A stretch of 64,000 nt of DNA from Acridotheres tristis (Eukaryota > Chordata > Aves > Passeriformes > Sturnidae), in the NCBI GenBank assembly GCA_037013685.1, contig CM072891.1:13678501-13742500 (forward strand), written 5' to 3'. Under the pieces are notes generated by a model that was given only the letters and a program-made list of their open reading frames with translations, searched no databases and had not been told where the DNA came from. Shown piece after piece: positions 1 through 12,350 of the stretch. Every line of letters starts with the position of its first letter. Position 1 is the first letter of the stretch. Both the position numbers and the translations under genes were made by a program.

Positions 1-2344
1 CAGGCTCCGTGTCTGTAGCCATGGGAGGCTGAGGGCAGACAGAGCCACAGAGCTGCTGCTGCTGCTGCCACGTAGCACAGTGGAGGAGGCAGCCCAGGAG
101 GAGCCACTGCCCTTCGCTGCCAGTTCGGTCTTTCTGTTTCAAAGGCACATCGCCTGAGCAAAATGTCACATATTTAAACTTCATTCCAGGGGTTAATAGG
201 TTCTGCAATGATTAAAATGGAAAGAATTTTTTAAATTGCATATTCCTTTTCACTGTTGCTTTCTCTGGCCTGGCCAGGAAAATAACTCTAGTAGAAATTT
301 TTTCTACTTCTTCCCACTCATGATCTCTGAATTTTCTTTCTAGTTCTGTAACTGGTGTTATCACGTACGTTAGCCAGTGCCTGTTTTTACCTTGGCTCTT
401 TGACCCAGGAAATAGTTGAAGAGCCTTTGCATCTCACTTGTCCAATCACTACATGCCAGTGGAGTACTGTGAGCACTCTACGTGAGTGGTACTAAAGAAA
501 TGGGATGTCTTCACAGCACCCAAGAATATTTTCTCACCTGCAAGGGCCAGCATGTAGGTGTTTCAGTCCGGAGCCATGCCATTACATAATTGCTCAGGAA
601 TTTACAGGGGTAAATTCTGCTCAGTGTTACATTCACAAAGTTCAGAAGAACCACTCACGTTCTTCACAAGGCAGATGGGGAGGGAGCAGGAGCTGGGCCC
701 ACCCAAAAAAAGGAAGAGTATCCTAATATCTGGGGCCTAATGGTATAAGAATGACCTTCCAGCCCAAGAAGCTACAGCAAACCCTTGAAGGAAAGGACAG
801 CAGTAACAGGAGAGCTTCTATTTTTTGAGAGGCTTTGCTAACCTGGAGAGTTATCAGCCATAGCCTGGTTGTGTTCATGTCTTTCTTCCTTTCCCCCAGG
901 GACCAGAAAGGGTTAAAAAACTCCTGTGATATAGGTCTGTGTTCACATTGAATCTACACCCATCATATATATATTGGCTTTTGGGGGGGGGGTGGTTTGC
1001 ACATGTCACTGGCCATAACTCAGACTTTTATTATAATCATGACCATATGGTTAATGGGACCTAATAAACCACTGTTGACCTGGACACTGTGTGCACAAAT
1101 CCCTTGCTCTCTTTGCTTTTTTCCTTGCTTATCTGGGTGCACTATGCTAAGCAGCTGCAATTTAGTGACTCTAAAAGGCCAGTTTTAGTGGTCCAGCAAC
1201 TAGTTCATTTAGAAAGAATAAAGCATTACACTGTAGCCTGATGGAGCCAGGGACTAACTTTTCCCGGGTGACAGGAGAGCTGCTCAGTGCATTGGACAGA
1301 CATGAGCACTGTCTGTGTGGAGGCTGGAACAGGGGACATGGCAGGGACATCAGGCAGCCCAGAGGTGCTGGGTGTGCTCCAGTGACTGCTGTGGAATTAA
1401 ATCCATGCTTCTCCTGGTGCAAAGAGAGGAACGTTTAGCCAAGAATTTCAAAGAAGCCTTGCATTCCGGTTTTGGCAGAAACAAAGGCTTCCACTTAATG
1501 GAAATTAGAACGGGGGGGAAAAAATTATTAAATCATATCTCAGGCTTTCCTCTGGGAACCCATTGGAGGACTCATCCAGGCCATATCTTCTTCAACTCCT
1601 TATATATATCTAATAATAATTTTAGAATTATCTAAATGACAGGCAGGTGACCCCAGCCTTGGCAGGACATTTATTTTTGATCAATCATGCTATCATCTCT
1701 CCCACTTTTAATAATGCTGCCTTGTCACCCATCTGTCCCTGACTCTCCTGTTCGACCCTCAACATCCCCAAAGGGGTATTGCAAACCTTCCACAGGCATA
1801 GTTGGACATCTGCTCACCAGTGTTGGTTACCTGAGCTGTGCTGCTCCTGGGGCTTTGTATATAGCCCTTTACAAGACCTCACCATCTAGAAATTTCCCCA
1901 AGCTTGGTTTCATTGCACTGCTCCCAGGAATGCTGCTGCTGACTGATTTTACAGGCCCAGGAAGAAGTTCCTCACCTATCCTAGAGAGCCTTGGAGGAAT
2001 GAGTGATCTTGAAGCTATAGGTATAGAGGCATGTGGCTGACACATCAGGCTGAGCCAGGATACAAGTTTTGGTTCTTTCTTTTGATCTTGAGCAGAAACT
2101 TAATGTTTCTATTATTTGATTGGTGTTTTTGTGATTACATGCACCTGCCAATAATGATATCCAGGCACACTTGTAGGTGGGGTGCTGTTGAAATTAAACT
2201 CTCTTCGCTAAAACGACTGTGTAAACACCAATATCAGCTCCTTGTATCATGTTTAGAAATGAGGGCTTCTGGTGCTGCATGACCCTTTTTGAGCCATTCA
2301 GAACAGACACAGAAGGAACCTATGCTATTCTGTTCTGGCCATCA
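1..2344. other. Non-coding unique sequence
   Basis: I see no supported gene here. Short open frames on both strands lack domains, and several overlap each other. Small landmarks are a (GCT)5 run at about 52-68, a run of ten G at 983-992 and an AT-rich patch near 1595-1635. The first 120 bases are GC-richer than what follows and could be the edge of something lying outside the window. Confidence 0.6.
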
Positions 2345-2505
2345 TCTTCTCTTCTCTTCTCTTCTCTTCTCTTCTCTTCTCTTCTCTTCTCTTCTCTTCT
2401 CTTCTCTTCTCTTCTCTTCTCTTCTCTTCTCTTCTCTTCTCTTCTCTTCTCTTCTCTTCTCTTCTCTTCTCTTCTCTTCTCTTCTCTTTTCTCTTCTTTT
2501 TTTTT
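2345..2505. repeat. (TTCTC)n pentanucleotide microsatellite, pure pyrimidine tract
   Basis: About 28 uninterrupted copies of a 5-bp TC-rich unit are followed by a slightly degenerate T-rich end. Every base over about 161 bp is a pyrimidine on the plus strand. Mirror-symmetric homopurine/homopyrimidine DNA of this kind is known to form triplex (H-DNA) structures and to be length-variable. Long frames on both strands across this stretch (Ser/Leu/Phe repeats on one strand, Glu/Lys/Arg on the other) are artefacts of the repeat. Confidence 0.97.
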
Positions 2506-3589
2506 AAGTAAGTTCACCCGCTGTTTGGAAAATGTCATATCTTTGCCACATTATGCACTTAGAGCTCTGTTTCTTCTGACCACATATAGTTCAGATGGCT
2601 TCATTTAGGACCTGATCTGAAGGCTGGTGGTCACAGCTGGAGTCATTATGCTGTCTTTGATGGCTTTTGGAGCAGCCTGAGTAGATTTTGGTACATCTTC
2701 AATCATGTTGTGTAGGTATAAAGTGTTACTCTTCCCAGAGCTCTGTGTCTTCTGAAACTGGAGCAGTTTTTTCCTAACCAGTGGCAGCCTTGGCACTTGG
2801 ATAGCCATAGGAAGCATTGGAGATAGATGGACATACAGACTGCACAGTGAGCCAGAAACTTATAAGGATATGTTTAAAAATGTAAAAGCCCATGATCTGC
2901 ATGATGGTTTGGCTTTCAACAGGTGAGATATGAGAGGGGAAAACCATGTCAAGAATAACCTGACCCCAAAATGGAGCCAGCCCTAGGACATCTCACCCTC
3001 CATTCCACCCATCCCACTATCCACACAAAAAAAAGCCTTCCCACCCCTTCCCATGGCAGCCTCCTCTGGCACCACCCTGCAACCTGCAACCACACAAGCT
3101 CTGTTTGGATAACAATTCATGTCTCTGGCTGGAGATCATGGTTGGGGGTCACTGATTATTTTCCAGCATTCCCCATAGGTCAAGTGCAGTGGCTGATATG
3201 AAAAAGCAGCCTCTGAGAGGACAGCACCATATTTTCCCGTGTTGGAGGCCTTTTACTCTATTCCTTAGCACAATCGGCCAAGCACAGATCTGCCCAGGGG
3301 TGCAGGCAGAAGCATGCACAGTTCGGAGACTCTCACTTTGAGCAGAAGCCTTGCTGGGCAGTGTCAGCAAGCGAGGCAAGGGCCGGGCAATGGCTGGGCA
3401 GCTTTAGGCAGTGCCTGGGGGACAAGGGGCAACAGGGGCACCTTTACTGCCACTGCCATACACTGTGTACAGACAGGAAGCATCCAGCTCCACATGCAGC
3501 TGTCCAATAAGCCCTTGCTTGAAAGCCAGTGTGAGCAGAGCAAAGAGGGGAGCAGCATGCACGGAGGCACAGCAGGATTCCAGCAGCAA
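2506..3589. other. Non-coding unique sequence
   Basis: No gene is supported. A 70-codon open frame on the minus strand (2605-2817) has an ordinary amino-acid mix but no family I recognise. GC content rises from about 3300 towards the CpG-rich patch that follows. Confidence 0.55.
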
Positions 3590-3995
3590 AGCGTCACTTC
3601 GTCCCAAGGTAGGGCGTCACGCCTCGCCCTGCAAACAGAATGAGTGTCACTCCTCCGAGACGATTTCAGCCGTGCCAGAGGCTGCCAGTCAGTCACACGG
3701 GGAACAGTCCTTCAGAGCAGCTCGTAGCAGACAGGGGACATGCCAAATGTCTGTGCCCGCAGGAGGGGAGCGGCTCCCCGCACCCCTCGGGAGGAGCGTG
3801 CCCAGAGCACAGGGAGGCATGTGGTCTTCACTCCGAAAATGCTGGCAATGTTTACAAAGTCAGACACGTCAGCACAGTTACAGTCAGCGAAGTGAGTGCA
3901 AAACTGGCCTTGTTACTTCCCAGATCTGAGGGATACGAGGCAAAAACACACAGATGGTCGGCCACTTTCCATAATGAAACACGTCTTTATTGTCC
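3590..3995. promoter_or_regulatory. CpG-rich patch resembling a small CpG island
   Basis: Counting by hand, about 22 CpG dinucleotides occur in about 405 bp, with GC content near 55 per cent. This gives an observed/expected ratio of roughly 0.7, while flanking DNA is strongly CpG-depleted. In warm-blooded vertebrates such patches often mark promoters or unmethylated regulatory DNA. A donor-like GAA|GTGAGT lies at about 3888-3896 on the plus strand. No TATA box or recognised coding exon accompanies it. The overlapping 172- and 197-codon frames are probably a by-product of the higher GC content. Alternative readings are a GC-rich exon of an unrecognised transcript or a chance patch. Confidence 0.4.
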
Positions 3996-4158
3996 CGAGG
4001 AAGCTGCATTTCACAACCTAAGCACTGAGGCTTGCTTCTTTTTTTTATATATTTTATTTTCTCTGCAAACTGTGGGCAGTTTTGCCCCTTCCTTAAATCA
4101 AAAATTGTGGACGATAAAGACGTGTTTCATTACTGAGAGCTGGCCAAGCATCTGTGTG
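3947..4158. repeat. Long imperfect inverted repeat (about 50-bp arms, 113-bp spacer)
   Basis: The left arm is 3947-3995 and the right arm 4109-4158. When the right arm is reverse-complemented, the two match at about 43 of 49 positions with one single-base gap. They share the perfect 19-mer TAATGAAACACGTCTTTAT and a perfect outer 10-mer, CACACAGATG. A transcript through it could fold into a long hairpin. As DNA it could be terminal inverted repeats of a small non-autonomous transposon, although I see no clear target-site duplication outside the arms. It could also be a regulatory duplication in inverted orientation. The left arm lies at the 3' edge of the CpG-rich patch. Confidence 0.9.
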
Positions 4159-6567
4159 CAATGGACTTCATTTTCTTCTGTAGGTTGCTGGCACAAACAT
4201 TCCCAGACAAAGCCAGAGAGGAAACTGAAGTGAATGCAGGGATCGGAGTACTCCCAAACTTGGGGAGAATTCAGATTTTGTGGCTACTTCTTTCTGGTAA
4301 TGCCCAGGAGCCACACCCTGAACTTTCAATGATGTGATGAAGTTTATGCACTGACTGGTTTTGCCAGACTTGAAATACTTGGATGCCCATGCTGCTATGG
4401 CTCCCAGAAGGAGCACAAGCTCACAAGAAGTAGATACTGTCCTTCAAGGGATGGCTAAATTTGTGCAAGTTGGCCTTGAGGAACCTCTCTAGAAAACACA
4501 TTATGCTAGTGATCCCACGGCTTTTGTTTTGTTTTGCTTGGTTTCTGTCCTCACGAGTAGGATTGTAGCCCTTACCTTTGTTTGTGTGTCTGGATTCATG
4601 ACCCTGGCAGGGCTCGTGAGCACTAGTTTGGGAACATCTTCTCATAAGCTGGGCCTGAGCTCCTCCTCACTGGCAAGGAGGGGATGTGGTGTGATGTTTG
4701 GTCCCCACCAGTGCCATTTGTGAGGCTCTAGGAGCCAGCTAGGATCCTGCCTGTCCCAGCAGAAACGATGCTGTCCTATTCTGATTTACACTCCTGACAG
4801 AATACTTAACAAATGCAATACTTTAAAGCATTACCATATTCACCTTGGGACGAATCCATTCAGAGACACAGTACAAAGCATATGGTTGTGATGACAGCTC
4901 TGGGACCAGAATCTATTTGTCCCCAGTGCAATGGGGTTACTCCTGCAAGCATATATTTTGTGAGAGGCAGTTGGCTTTAATGATGTTTAAACAGCCCCCC
5001 CCCCCCAGTTCTCTTTCACAGGAAAGACAAAAAGACGAAGAAATAAAAATAGAGGAAGAAGAAAAGGAGAGGACCCCAAGAAAAAGACAAGCCATTTGTA
5101 TGAGGCTCTTGACCAGGCACCTGAATAATTAGAAGCATGTTTTTAAAAGCTTCCCTATCTGCATAATTTGTACTGGCCTGTGGTAGGTTCCCAAAGACCG
5201 TAAAGTCTGGGAGGGGAGCAGCCAAATGGGATTCTTGAGAGCCATGATTTTTGCTGTAGGCTTGCTGTGGGAGCCAAGACTGAGTCAGAAGATGTGCTTT
5301 CCCATGCTGTAGCATGAACATGGGGCTCAGGCTGCTTGCTTGGTGAGGCTGAGTTGTTTCATGTGTGTGGGGACAGTTTTACACTGGAGGTAGACCCCAA
5401 AGCTAATCAGCCTGGCTTAATTCCTCTTTGCTCATAACTTAGGTCTTGATCCTAGTTTTCTTGGTTCTGGTTTCAAAACCTGCTTTGCCTTAGAGTTAGG
5501 AGCCAGCCAGCACAGCAGTGCCAATTCAGTCCAGCTCATTCTTCATGAGGAAAGGGTGATAAGACACATTCCTACACTTTGTCACCACAGCATGACTCCC
5601 TCTCCATGAGAGCTCTCTCTCTTGGTGCTCTAAATGCAACTTTTAATGGACAATTCAGGCATACTGTTGTTTAACCTACACAATTAAAATCAAAGATAAT
5701 TGAGTCACTAGAAACCAGATACTAAGCACTTTTACTGGGCTATTGGAAATCTCTCCGAAATATAGTGTATGCTTACAAAATACAGAACATGCATGTTCTA
5801 AATCTGTATAACTCATCTTCTCTGCTGTATAAATTTCACCTTTAGCTTCTTAAGTTGCAAAGACAACCAAGGAAATTAACTTGCAAATCCCCTGACTGTC
5901 TTTGCCTAAAGCACATGGCTTTCAGGGAACCTGACTTTCAAAGAGTCTTTGGGTTCTTTTCCTTAGGATGTGTTTGAGGAAAAAAAAAACTCTGTGAATT
6001 CACTGTCCTGTTGACAGTTTTGTTTAAAATCCAAGTGATTTCTGGTGGCAGATTTGAAGAGCAGCTGGTGTCTTGGCTGGGCACAATGCAGAGCTGAAAG
6101 TGCACTAAAATGCTCAGGTTGCCCTTTGGAGGAGCTGAACACTGGAGGGATGAAGAGCCTGGACTCCTGGGATGGCTTGGCCAGGCTAGTTGGTAGATGT
6201 TGGCATTGAGAAATGGAGTAGCAAAAAGCTCAAATGCAGCTGAGCATTGATCTGTGTAAGAGTACCAGCCTGTGATCTCAGTGAAGGGATTATATCACTT
6301 GGGAAGTAAAAGAAGAAAGAAAAACATGCTCCCAATTTACTTCTGTGCTATTCTCCCCATTCCACCTCTTGCTACATCATAAGATGTCCATATTGACAGG
6401 ACTGTTGTTTGCAGTATATCTGCTACACCTGCCTACACCTATGCTTCCCTCCCAGGTATTAGGCTTCAGGGAGGGCCATCCCCTGGCCAGACTGGTGGTC
6501 AGAGCCCTCCATGGTCTTGTACAGCAGGTGAATAAGGCTCTGCTCTTATTCTCTGTTGCTGAGTATG
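4159..6567. other. Non-coding unique sequence with homopolymer and purine-rich patches
   Basis: No gene is supported. A run of twelve C lies at 4995-5006, followed by a purine-rich stretch at 5021-5090 whose Glu/Lys-rich translation is compositional, not a coiled coil of a real protein. The stretch 5660-5710 is AT-rich with TAAT-like motifs. Confidence 0.55.
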
Positions 6568-6633
6568 GCAGAAGACCACAGCTGTATGTGCAGAAGACCA
6601 CAGCTGTATGTGCAGAAGACCACAGCTGTATGC
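6568..6633. repeat. 22-bp tandem repeat, three copies
   Basis: The unit GCAGAAGACCACAGCTGTAT plus GT occurs three times head-to-tail (6568, 6590, 6612). The copies are identical except at the end of the third. This is a recent local triplication. It creates a repeated peptide in a 191-codon plus-strand frame (6345-6920), which I do not consider coding. Confidence 0.95.
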
Positions 6634-7913
6634 ACACACAGTGCTACACAAATTGCTGTGTAGCCACTGTGGGGCACAGAGTGGCATCTTGTGAAGTGCC
6701 ACTTCTTAAGCTGCACCTCGAAGGCAGCTGTACCCTGCAGCTGGAGCCAGAAAAAGCATTTGGTTCTCACAGCAGATATTTCCGTGCTCTCTTTCTTCTT
6801 ACAAATATGTACAACAGGAGATACAGTGTGAAAAAAACAACTCTGCTTGCTTGGACCAACAGCTTCCCATTTGTCAGAGTTTGCTGGGAGAGCTACAGGA
6901 ATTCAAGAAACACCCCATGACTGGCAGCATGGCATTATCTGTACCCACAGCTTGACATTCACCTTCTTGTCACAGTCAGAAGCTCAGAGTGTCATAGAGA
7001 GAAGTTGGGCTAGAAAAAGTTGTTGATAAATGGCCTTCCTCTGAAGTCCTAAGCAGACAGAGTGTTCCTGAGTGAAAACCATAAAGAAAGTCCTTTTTCC
7101 ACTGCTAAGCTGACAGTCAAGCACGCTGAGAGTCAAGCCTTTTGTGGGTGATTCATGGCTCTGGGGTCACACAGGTTGGAGCTTCTCATCTGAAGGGGAT
7201 TAGGTGTTTCCAAAGAAACCTTCAGTGCCTTCAGCATATCCTTGAAGTTTTTGGAGCCTCAGACTTGCTTAAGACCTCCCTCATTACTCTGTCTCATCAC
7301 ATGAGAAGTCCATCACAGCTCTGGCAGAAGGTATGGAGGGTGTGTGGTGTGGGGCACATGAAAGGGAATCCTTTGAAGGGTGCTAGTTCCTTCCAATAAA
7401 TCCAAATACATCTGGGTGCAGGGGAAGCCAGGCCAGCTCCTGGGAGTCTCCTTGGTGTCCAGATAATATGTTCATCCATCTGATAGTCTGTCAGCAGAGC
7501 ATGCTCCCCACCTGGAGCTCGCTGTGTGCCCCATGCTTTGCTGCACAACTGCACCTTCCACCCTGCTCACTGCAAACTAGCACAAAAATGTCTGTTTGAG
7601 TGGGGAGGACTGGCTGCAAGGCACATCCGTGTGATGACAGCCCAGGGAAAGACAAACCTCCTGTGGATAACACACACAAGGCTGGCTGCTTCAGTGATGA
7701 GAACAGGCTCTCATGAGACTGCTGGGAACAGGGCTGGAGCAGGCTCCATTGGCCCTTGTTTGCCTCCTTCCAAACTCTCTCCTTCTGCTCCTCTCTCCTT
7801 TCCAACATCAAACACTTCTCTCCTAGCAAGGTGTTTTGTGATGCCTTGCATTAAGTTCACAGTGTAAAATTAGAATGTACTGGGGCACTAGAGGATGCTG
7901 AGGTTGTTAAAGC
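6634..7913. other. Non-coding unique sequence
   Basis: I see no gene, RNA or transposon. Frames of about 85-113 codons on both strands between 7140 and 7870 overlap each other and carry no recognisable motif. Confidence 0.55.
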
Positions 7914-7948
7914 TGTGTGCGCATGCACGTGTGTGTGTACGTGTGTGT
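7914..7948. repeat. Perfect 35-bp alternating purine-pyrimidine tract (Z-DNA candidate)
   Basis: Every position from 7914 to 7948 alternates pyrimidine and purine. The tract combines TG steps with CGCATGCACG and TACG steps rather than being a plain (TG)n. Strict alternation with several CG steps is the classic sequence requirement for left-handed Z-DNA under negative supercoiling. Confidence 0.9.
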
Positions 7949-9993
7949 TTAATGCAGGGCTTTACAAAACTATCAAGCACGCTTTAAAGTACCATAAAAT
8001 TTAATGCTCAGTAGGGAAGCCTAAACAAATGAAGCTGCACTATAAAATGTTTAGTGTTTCTATCGCTTTCACTTTGAACATGAAGACTTACTGCAAATCA
8101 CAAGAGGGATTTCTCTATCATTTTCTCTTTCTTATCCTTTCTCCCTTTGCCTTATTTCCTTCTGGATTCCCTATCCCCTGAGAATTTACCATGGATTTTG
8201 TACAGGAATATCTCCAATGCCCTATATGCTTGATTCCAAAAATGTGTCTCTCTGCCACTGAAGGGAGCTGCCTGTTCTCTGATTGTTCCTTAGCAAATGT
8301 ATAATTGAGACTAAAAGAAAAAAGCACTGCTCTTTCATTTACCCCAAATGCCAATACATTTAATCATCTTACCATGTACATTGGCTGCCAAAAGTGCCTT
8401 GTGCAACTCTTATCCTTGGCCCACTGAGATTTTGTCTGCTTTTGTTGTGACTTCAAACACAGATCTCAAAGTGCAATCAGTAGAGAGCCCAAGGGTGCCC
8501 TGAGGTCTCCTGAGGCGTAGGTGATGGGCATGTTTTGCACAGTGAAGACATCCAAGTGGCATATTCTTGTTATTCTCAATGAACTCAACCACTGTATGAT
8601 TCCCACCCGAGCTGCACATCTCTCAAACCCTCTCTCTGACATAAGGCAGGGCATGAGCAGGTTGGGGTGTCCTTCTTGCTGCTGTGGGAGCACATCTCAG
8701 CTAACCCTCGTGGAGCAACATAGCCAACTACTCGTGAATAAGATTAGACAGTAAATTGGCAATTTCAGAGGCAGTGGGCATTAGATATAACCTCCTGTAC
8801 CCCAGTTGAACAGTACAAGATTATTCCCATCCTCATGGTCCTCACCTGTAGTCCAATGGTGACAATATTTACTGCCTTCTGGCATAAAACTTTCAGCTCA
8901 CTGGTTATGGTTTGTGACATTTGGCTTCTCAGGAATGCCAGGATGAGTTTGGAAGGGAAAAGCACGACAGGTTTCTAGTTGGCATAGCTGCGTTTCCACC
9001 AACAGGCAATGGAAACATGAATAAAAGGCAGTAAAGACTGTGAGGTGTTGTCTCCACCTCTTCTGGACTATGCCACAATATTATGTAAATGTATGGTTTC
9101 AATTCTGTCTATACTGTGATCCCTCTGGAGAGAAGATGTAGCCAGTTGCCTTTGTTCAAATAATTTTTCCATGTGAAAGGCTTCAGATTGCCCAGGAAAT
9201 TGAATGGCTTCTCTCTTTCTAGACCTGAAAGAAGCCACAGCTCATGGCCCTTCCTATTAATTCAGCCTTCTCCCTCTCATCAAGGGAACATTGTAAGGTC
9301 ACAGCCTTTTGTCCTGACTGGAACCCAGGAAAGTAGGGATTAAATCTTGGGCATACGCTAACACTCCTGAATTTGGACACAAGTGGAAAGAGCTCTTCTG
9401 TTTTCCAGTTTACCTTCCATCTGCCCTGGGGCCTGAACTTAACTGCAGGTTTCAGCATGAGAAGAGGCATGAAGTTCCAATGTGCACATCTGGAATTAAG
9501 AGCTGAAAATTGGGCTCGGTGCTGATAACGCTTTATTGACAGGAGATGAAAGTCTTGATTCCAATAACTTTCTGAGCTCCAGTTCCCACTGCTTTACGAG
9601 GTGTTACACACTTTGGTACCTTTGAGAGAGAGTTTGCTTCCCCTCCTTCTCTCCCACATCTTTATTGCTTCTGTTCCACAGACTCGAGTCATTAAAGTCT
9701 GAAACGCTTCAGCCCAAGAGGGTACGGAAACCTCCTTTTCCTGAGCCACAGTGAGGAAATGCCAGCAGCCAGCTTATCTGAGAGGGATGGGCATGACAGA
9801 CCCTCAGGCCAGGGGGCTCCCAGGCTCCTAGCATCAATCAGGGGCACAGCTCAGCACTAAAGGCTCGGGTCAAGCACCATTTGCAAAGAGGGCAGGCACC
9901 TACAGTCCCTACTCAGTTCATTCTTCCTTCCTCTGCCTGATGCATGGCAACAGCACAGGAACTCCCACACTACCCAAAGAGGGCTCACAGTGA
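7949..9993. other. Non-coding unique sequence
   Basis: No gene is supported. Short overlapping frames at 8410-8760 and 9219-9470 lack any family signature. Confidence 0.55.
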
Positions 9994-10012
9994 GTGTGTG
10001 TGTGTGTGTGTG
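9994..10012. repeat. (GT)n dinucleotide microsatellite
   Basis: Nine to ten uninterrupted GT units follow a CACAGTGA context. A shorter GT run lies at about 10592-10604. Confidence 0.95.
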
Positions 10013-12350
10013 CCTGTTGGGGTGCAGGGTGGTGTCAAAGCAAAAGCAGAGGAAGGAAAGATAAACCAAACACTGCAGGATTTGTGCTGTGACTGCCATT
10101 CCCACTGCCACGTGTTCCTACACCAGCAACACAGGGCACAAGGCAGGACTCGTAACTGGGGCCTTACCCAGCATCAAGGAACAGATCTCAGAAGGCTTCA
10201 AGTCAGAGGGATGCCAACCACTTCCATCAAACCTGTCTTATAAAGCCCAAGTCATCTACATCCACTGGACTGTGGAAAACCAAGACAGTACCTGTGTTCT
10301 TGTTTCCCTTTGAGCTGACACAAGGTATCATTCCTCCCCATGCCATAGTCGTGCATGGAGAGGCTTCCTCCTGCCTGTCTTGGGCTACCTGGTCATTTAC
10401 GACTCATTCCTAGTGCCGGAAACAAGATCTAATAAGAGTCAGCTGCTGTAAGGGACCCCAGACCCTAAATCAGTTCTGCATTAGCAGCAAAGGCTCCATG
10501 AAGGAAAAGTCAAAGGCTGCAGGCCATTATAATTACAACTGTCAAAATATAACATTGCTCAGATTGGGAAATATTTTATAAAGGGGTTTTTTTGTGTGTG
10601 TGTGAGTGCAGAAAATCTCTGCTTGCCTACAGAAAGGCTTCTGTGTTGGTATTTTTTTCTTCCTTATATTAATTTATCTTCTAATAAATAGTAGCTCTTC
10701 TTAAAATTCTTGCCTGTTCATTTCTGGACAATTTCAAATTTTCTGTAGAAAGGAAAATGTCTGAACAAATGGAGTTTGGGGTTTTCAGCCAAAAATAAGA
10801 CATTTTTCCTAAAGTAAAATTGCAGTGGGAACTTTAGTGAGCTATCAAAAATCACCCTTCACATTTTAGAATCAATGCTCACTCATCATTGAAGCTTGCT
10901 GTAAGGGCATCATGGAATCTGTAGCCTCATCCCAGAGTAGAGGGATATCCCATCTGTAGAGCTGGGTGAGGACATGAAGAACTCTCACTGCAGCTCCCAT
11001 TAGGTAAGGCAATGACATATACATAAACCGGAAAAAGATAAATATTTTCAATGCTAAAAACAATTCAGATGAAATTTTTACATTTTTAATGTTAAAAACA
11101 CCCCAAGCTCTCAGCTCAGCTGTAACTGCAGCTCTGTGATGGCACTAAGGCTCCTGTATCTACTGCAGGCAGTCTGTTCCCCCTGCAAGAAGCTGCTGCA
11201 GTATTTATCACAATACTGGGGTTATAATTAGTGTTAACTAACAGCTTTCCCTAAGGGTGGGTAAATTGTGATCCAGAAACCTTGTTCATTTGTTGTCTCT
11301 TGCTCATCTCCTTTATCTGATTGTGGCTCTGCATTGAGCCAAACTGTGTAGGAGGGAATTGTCACTGAAGCCACAAGGTTGCTCTAGGCTTCCTCTTTAC
11401 TGCTGAGCCTCTTGTCCTGTGTGATACCCATCCATCACCCTTCATAGACCAGCGTTTCTGAAGCCCACAGGAAAAGAGGCATTTTAAAGTGGCAAAAAAA
11501 ATCTCTCCTGGCTGGATTCAGAAATGAGAACCCTTCAGCAGTTTGCTGGGATGCTGCTTATCTGCAGGCCTCCCCTATCTGAGTGGAATATCCATTTTGT
11601 CTTTGGTGATTTCTTCTCCTTGTAGAAGAAAGGAAGAATTAATCCTTCAGCAAGCTAACATTTTTTTCCAAGTCTTGTTGATAGCCAAGACCCCTCAATA
11701 GCTGCAGGCTGCTTGTATATATTCTCATGAGGTCAAGTCCAGCAGTACAAGACTGTGACAAAAACCTTCCTAGGGAAGGTTTCCCCCTTCTTAGAAGGTA
11801 CAAGGTTTCTTCCCAGTTAACACTGTCCTGATGCATTCAGGCAATAGATGTCAGGTCTTTGCTTCTCCTAATGCTTTCTGAAAGAGTTAGGTGCCTTTAG
11901 TTTTACATCAAATATCAAAGAACAGCTCAAAATCTGGAAAGGTCTTGAGTGCTCTCTTGAATAAAATCCCCAGAGAGCCTGAGAGTGGAATCCTTTCCTT
12001 GCCTTCACAGATTTTATTTTATGTTTATAGGAAGCCTTTTGCTCTTTGCTGGACCTGAATTGTCTCTGGTCTGTCAGCCACATGGTGCAGATGTCGGCAT
12101 CTCCTTCCCTGCCAACATTCTCCCAGTCATTATTCCCAAAACCTGATCTCCTTGTCTGAGCCTCCATGTGTTAAGGAACCCTTTGGGACTACATGATTAT
12201 TTCCTTCTGCCTGTTGTGTATCCCCTGACGGCTATTCTGGTGAAAGCTAAGCTTTGACCACAGTTTTAGAACCAGTTCATCTTGAAGGGAGAAGTGCAAT
12301 TTACTTGGAGTTGCAGTCCTTTTCACTAAACAGATCTTGTCACCAGCCTC
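10013..12350. other. Non-coding unique sequence
   Basis: I see no supported gene or transposon. Two minus-strand frames (11639-11836 and 11868-12167) are open for 65 and 99 codons, but they match no family I recognise and have no convincing splice context. Confidence 0.55.

Noticed and set aside
2249..2608. Long frames on both strands across 2249-2608 (Ser/Leu/Phe and Glu/Lys/Arg repeats).
   Set aside because: Produced entirely by the TTCTC microsatellite.
3411..4233. Overlapping 172- and 197-codon plus-strand frames.
   Set aside because: They lie in the CpG-rich patch, use different frames and run through the inverted repeat and a T-rich spacer. No domain is recognisable.
5016..5132. Glu/Lys-rich segment that could be read as a charged coiled coil.
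   Set aside because: Low-complexity purine-rich DNA next to C12; there is no heptad pattern or gene context.
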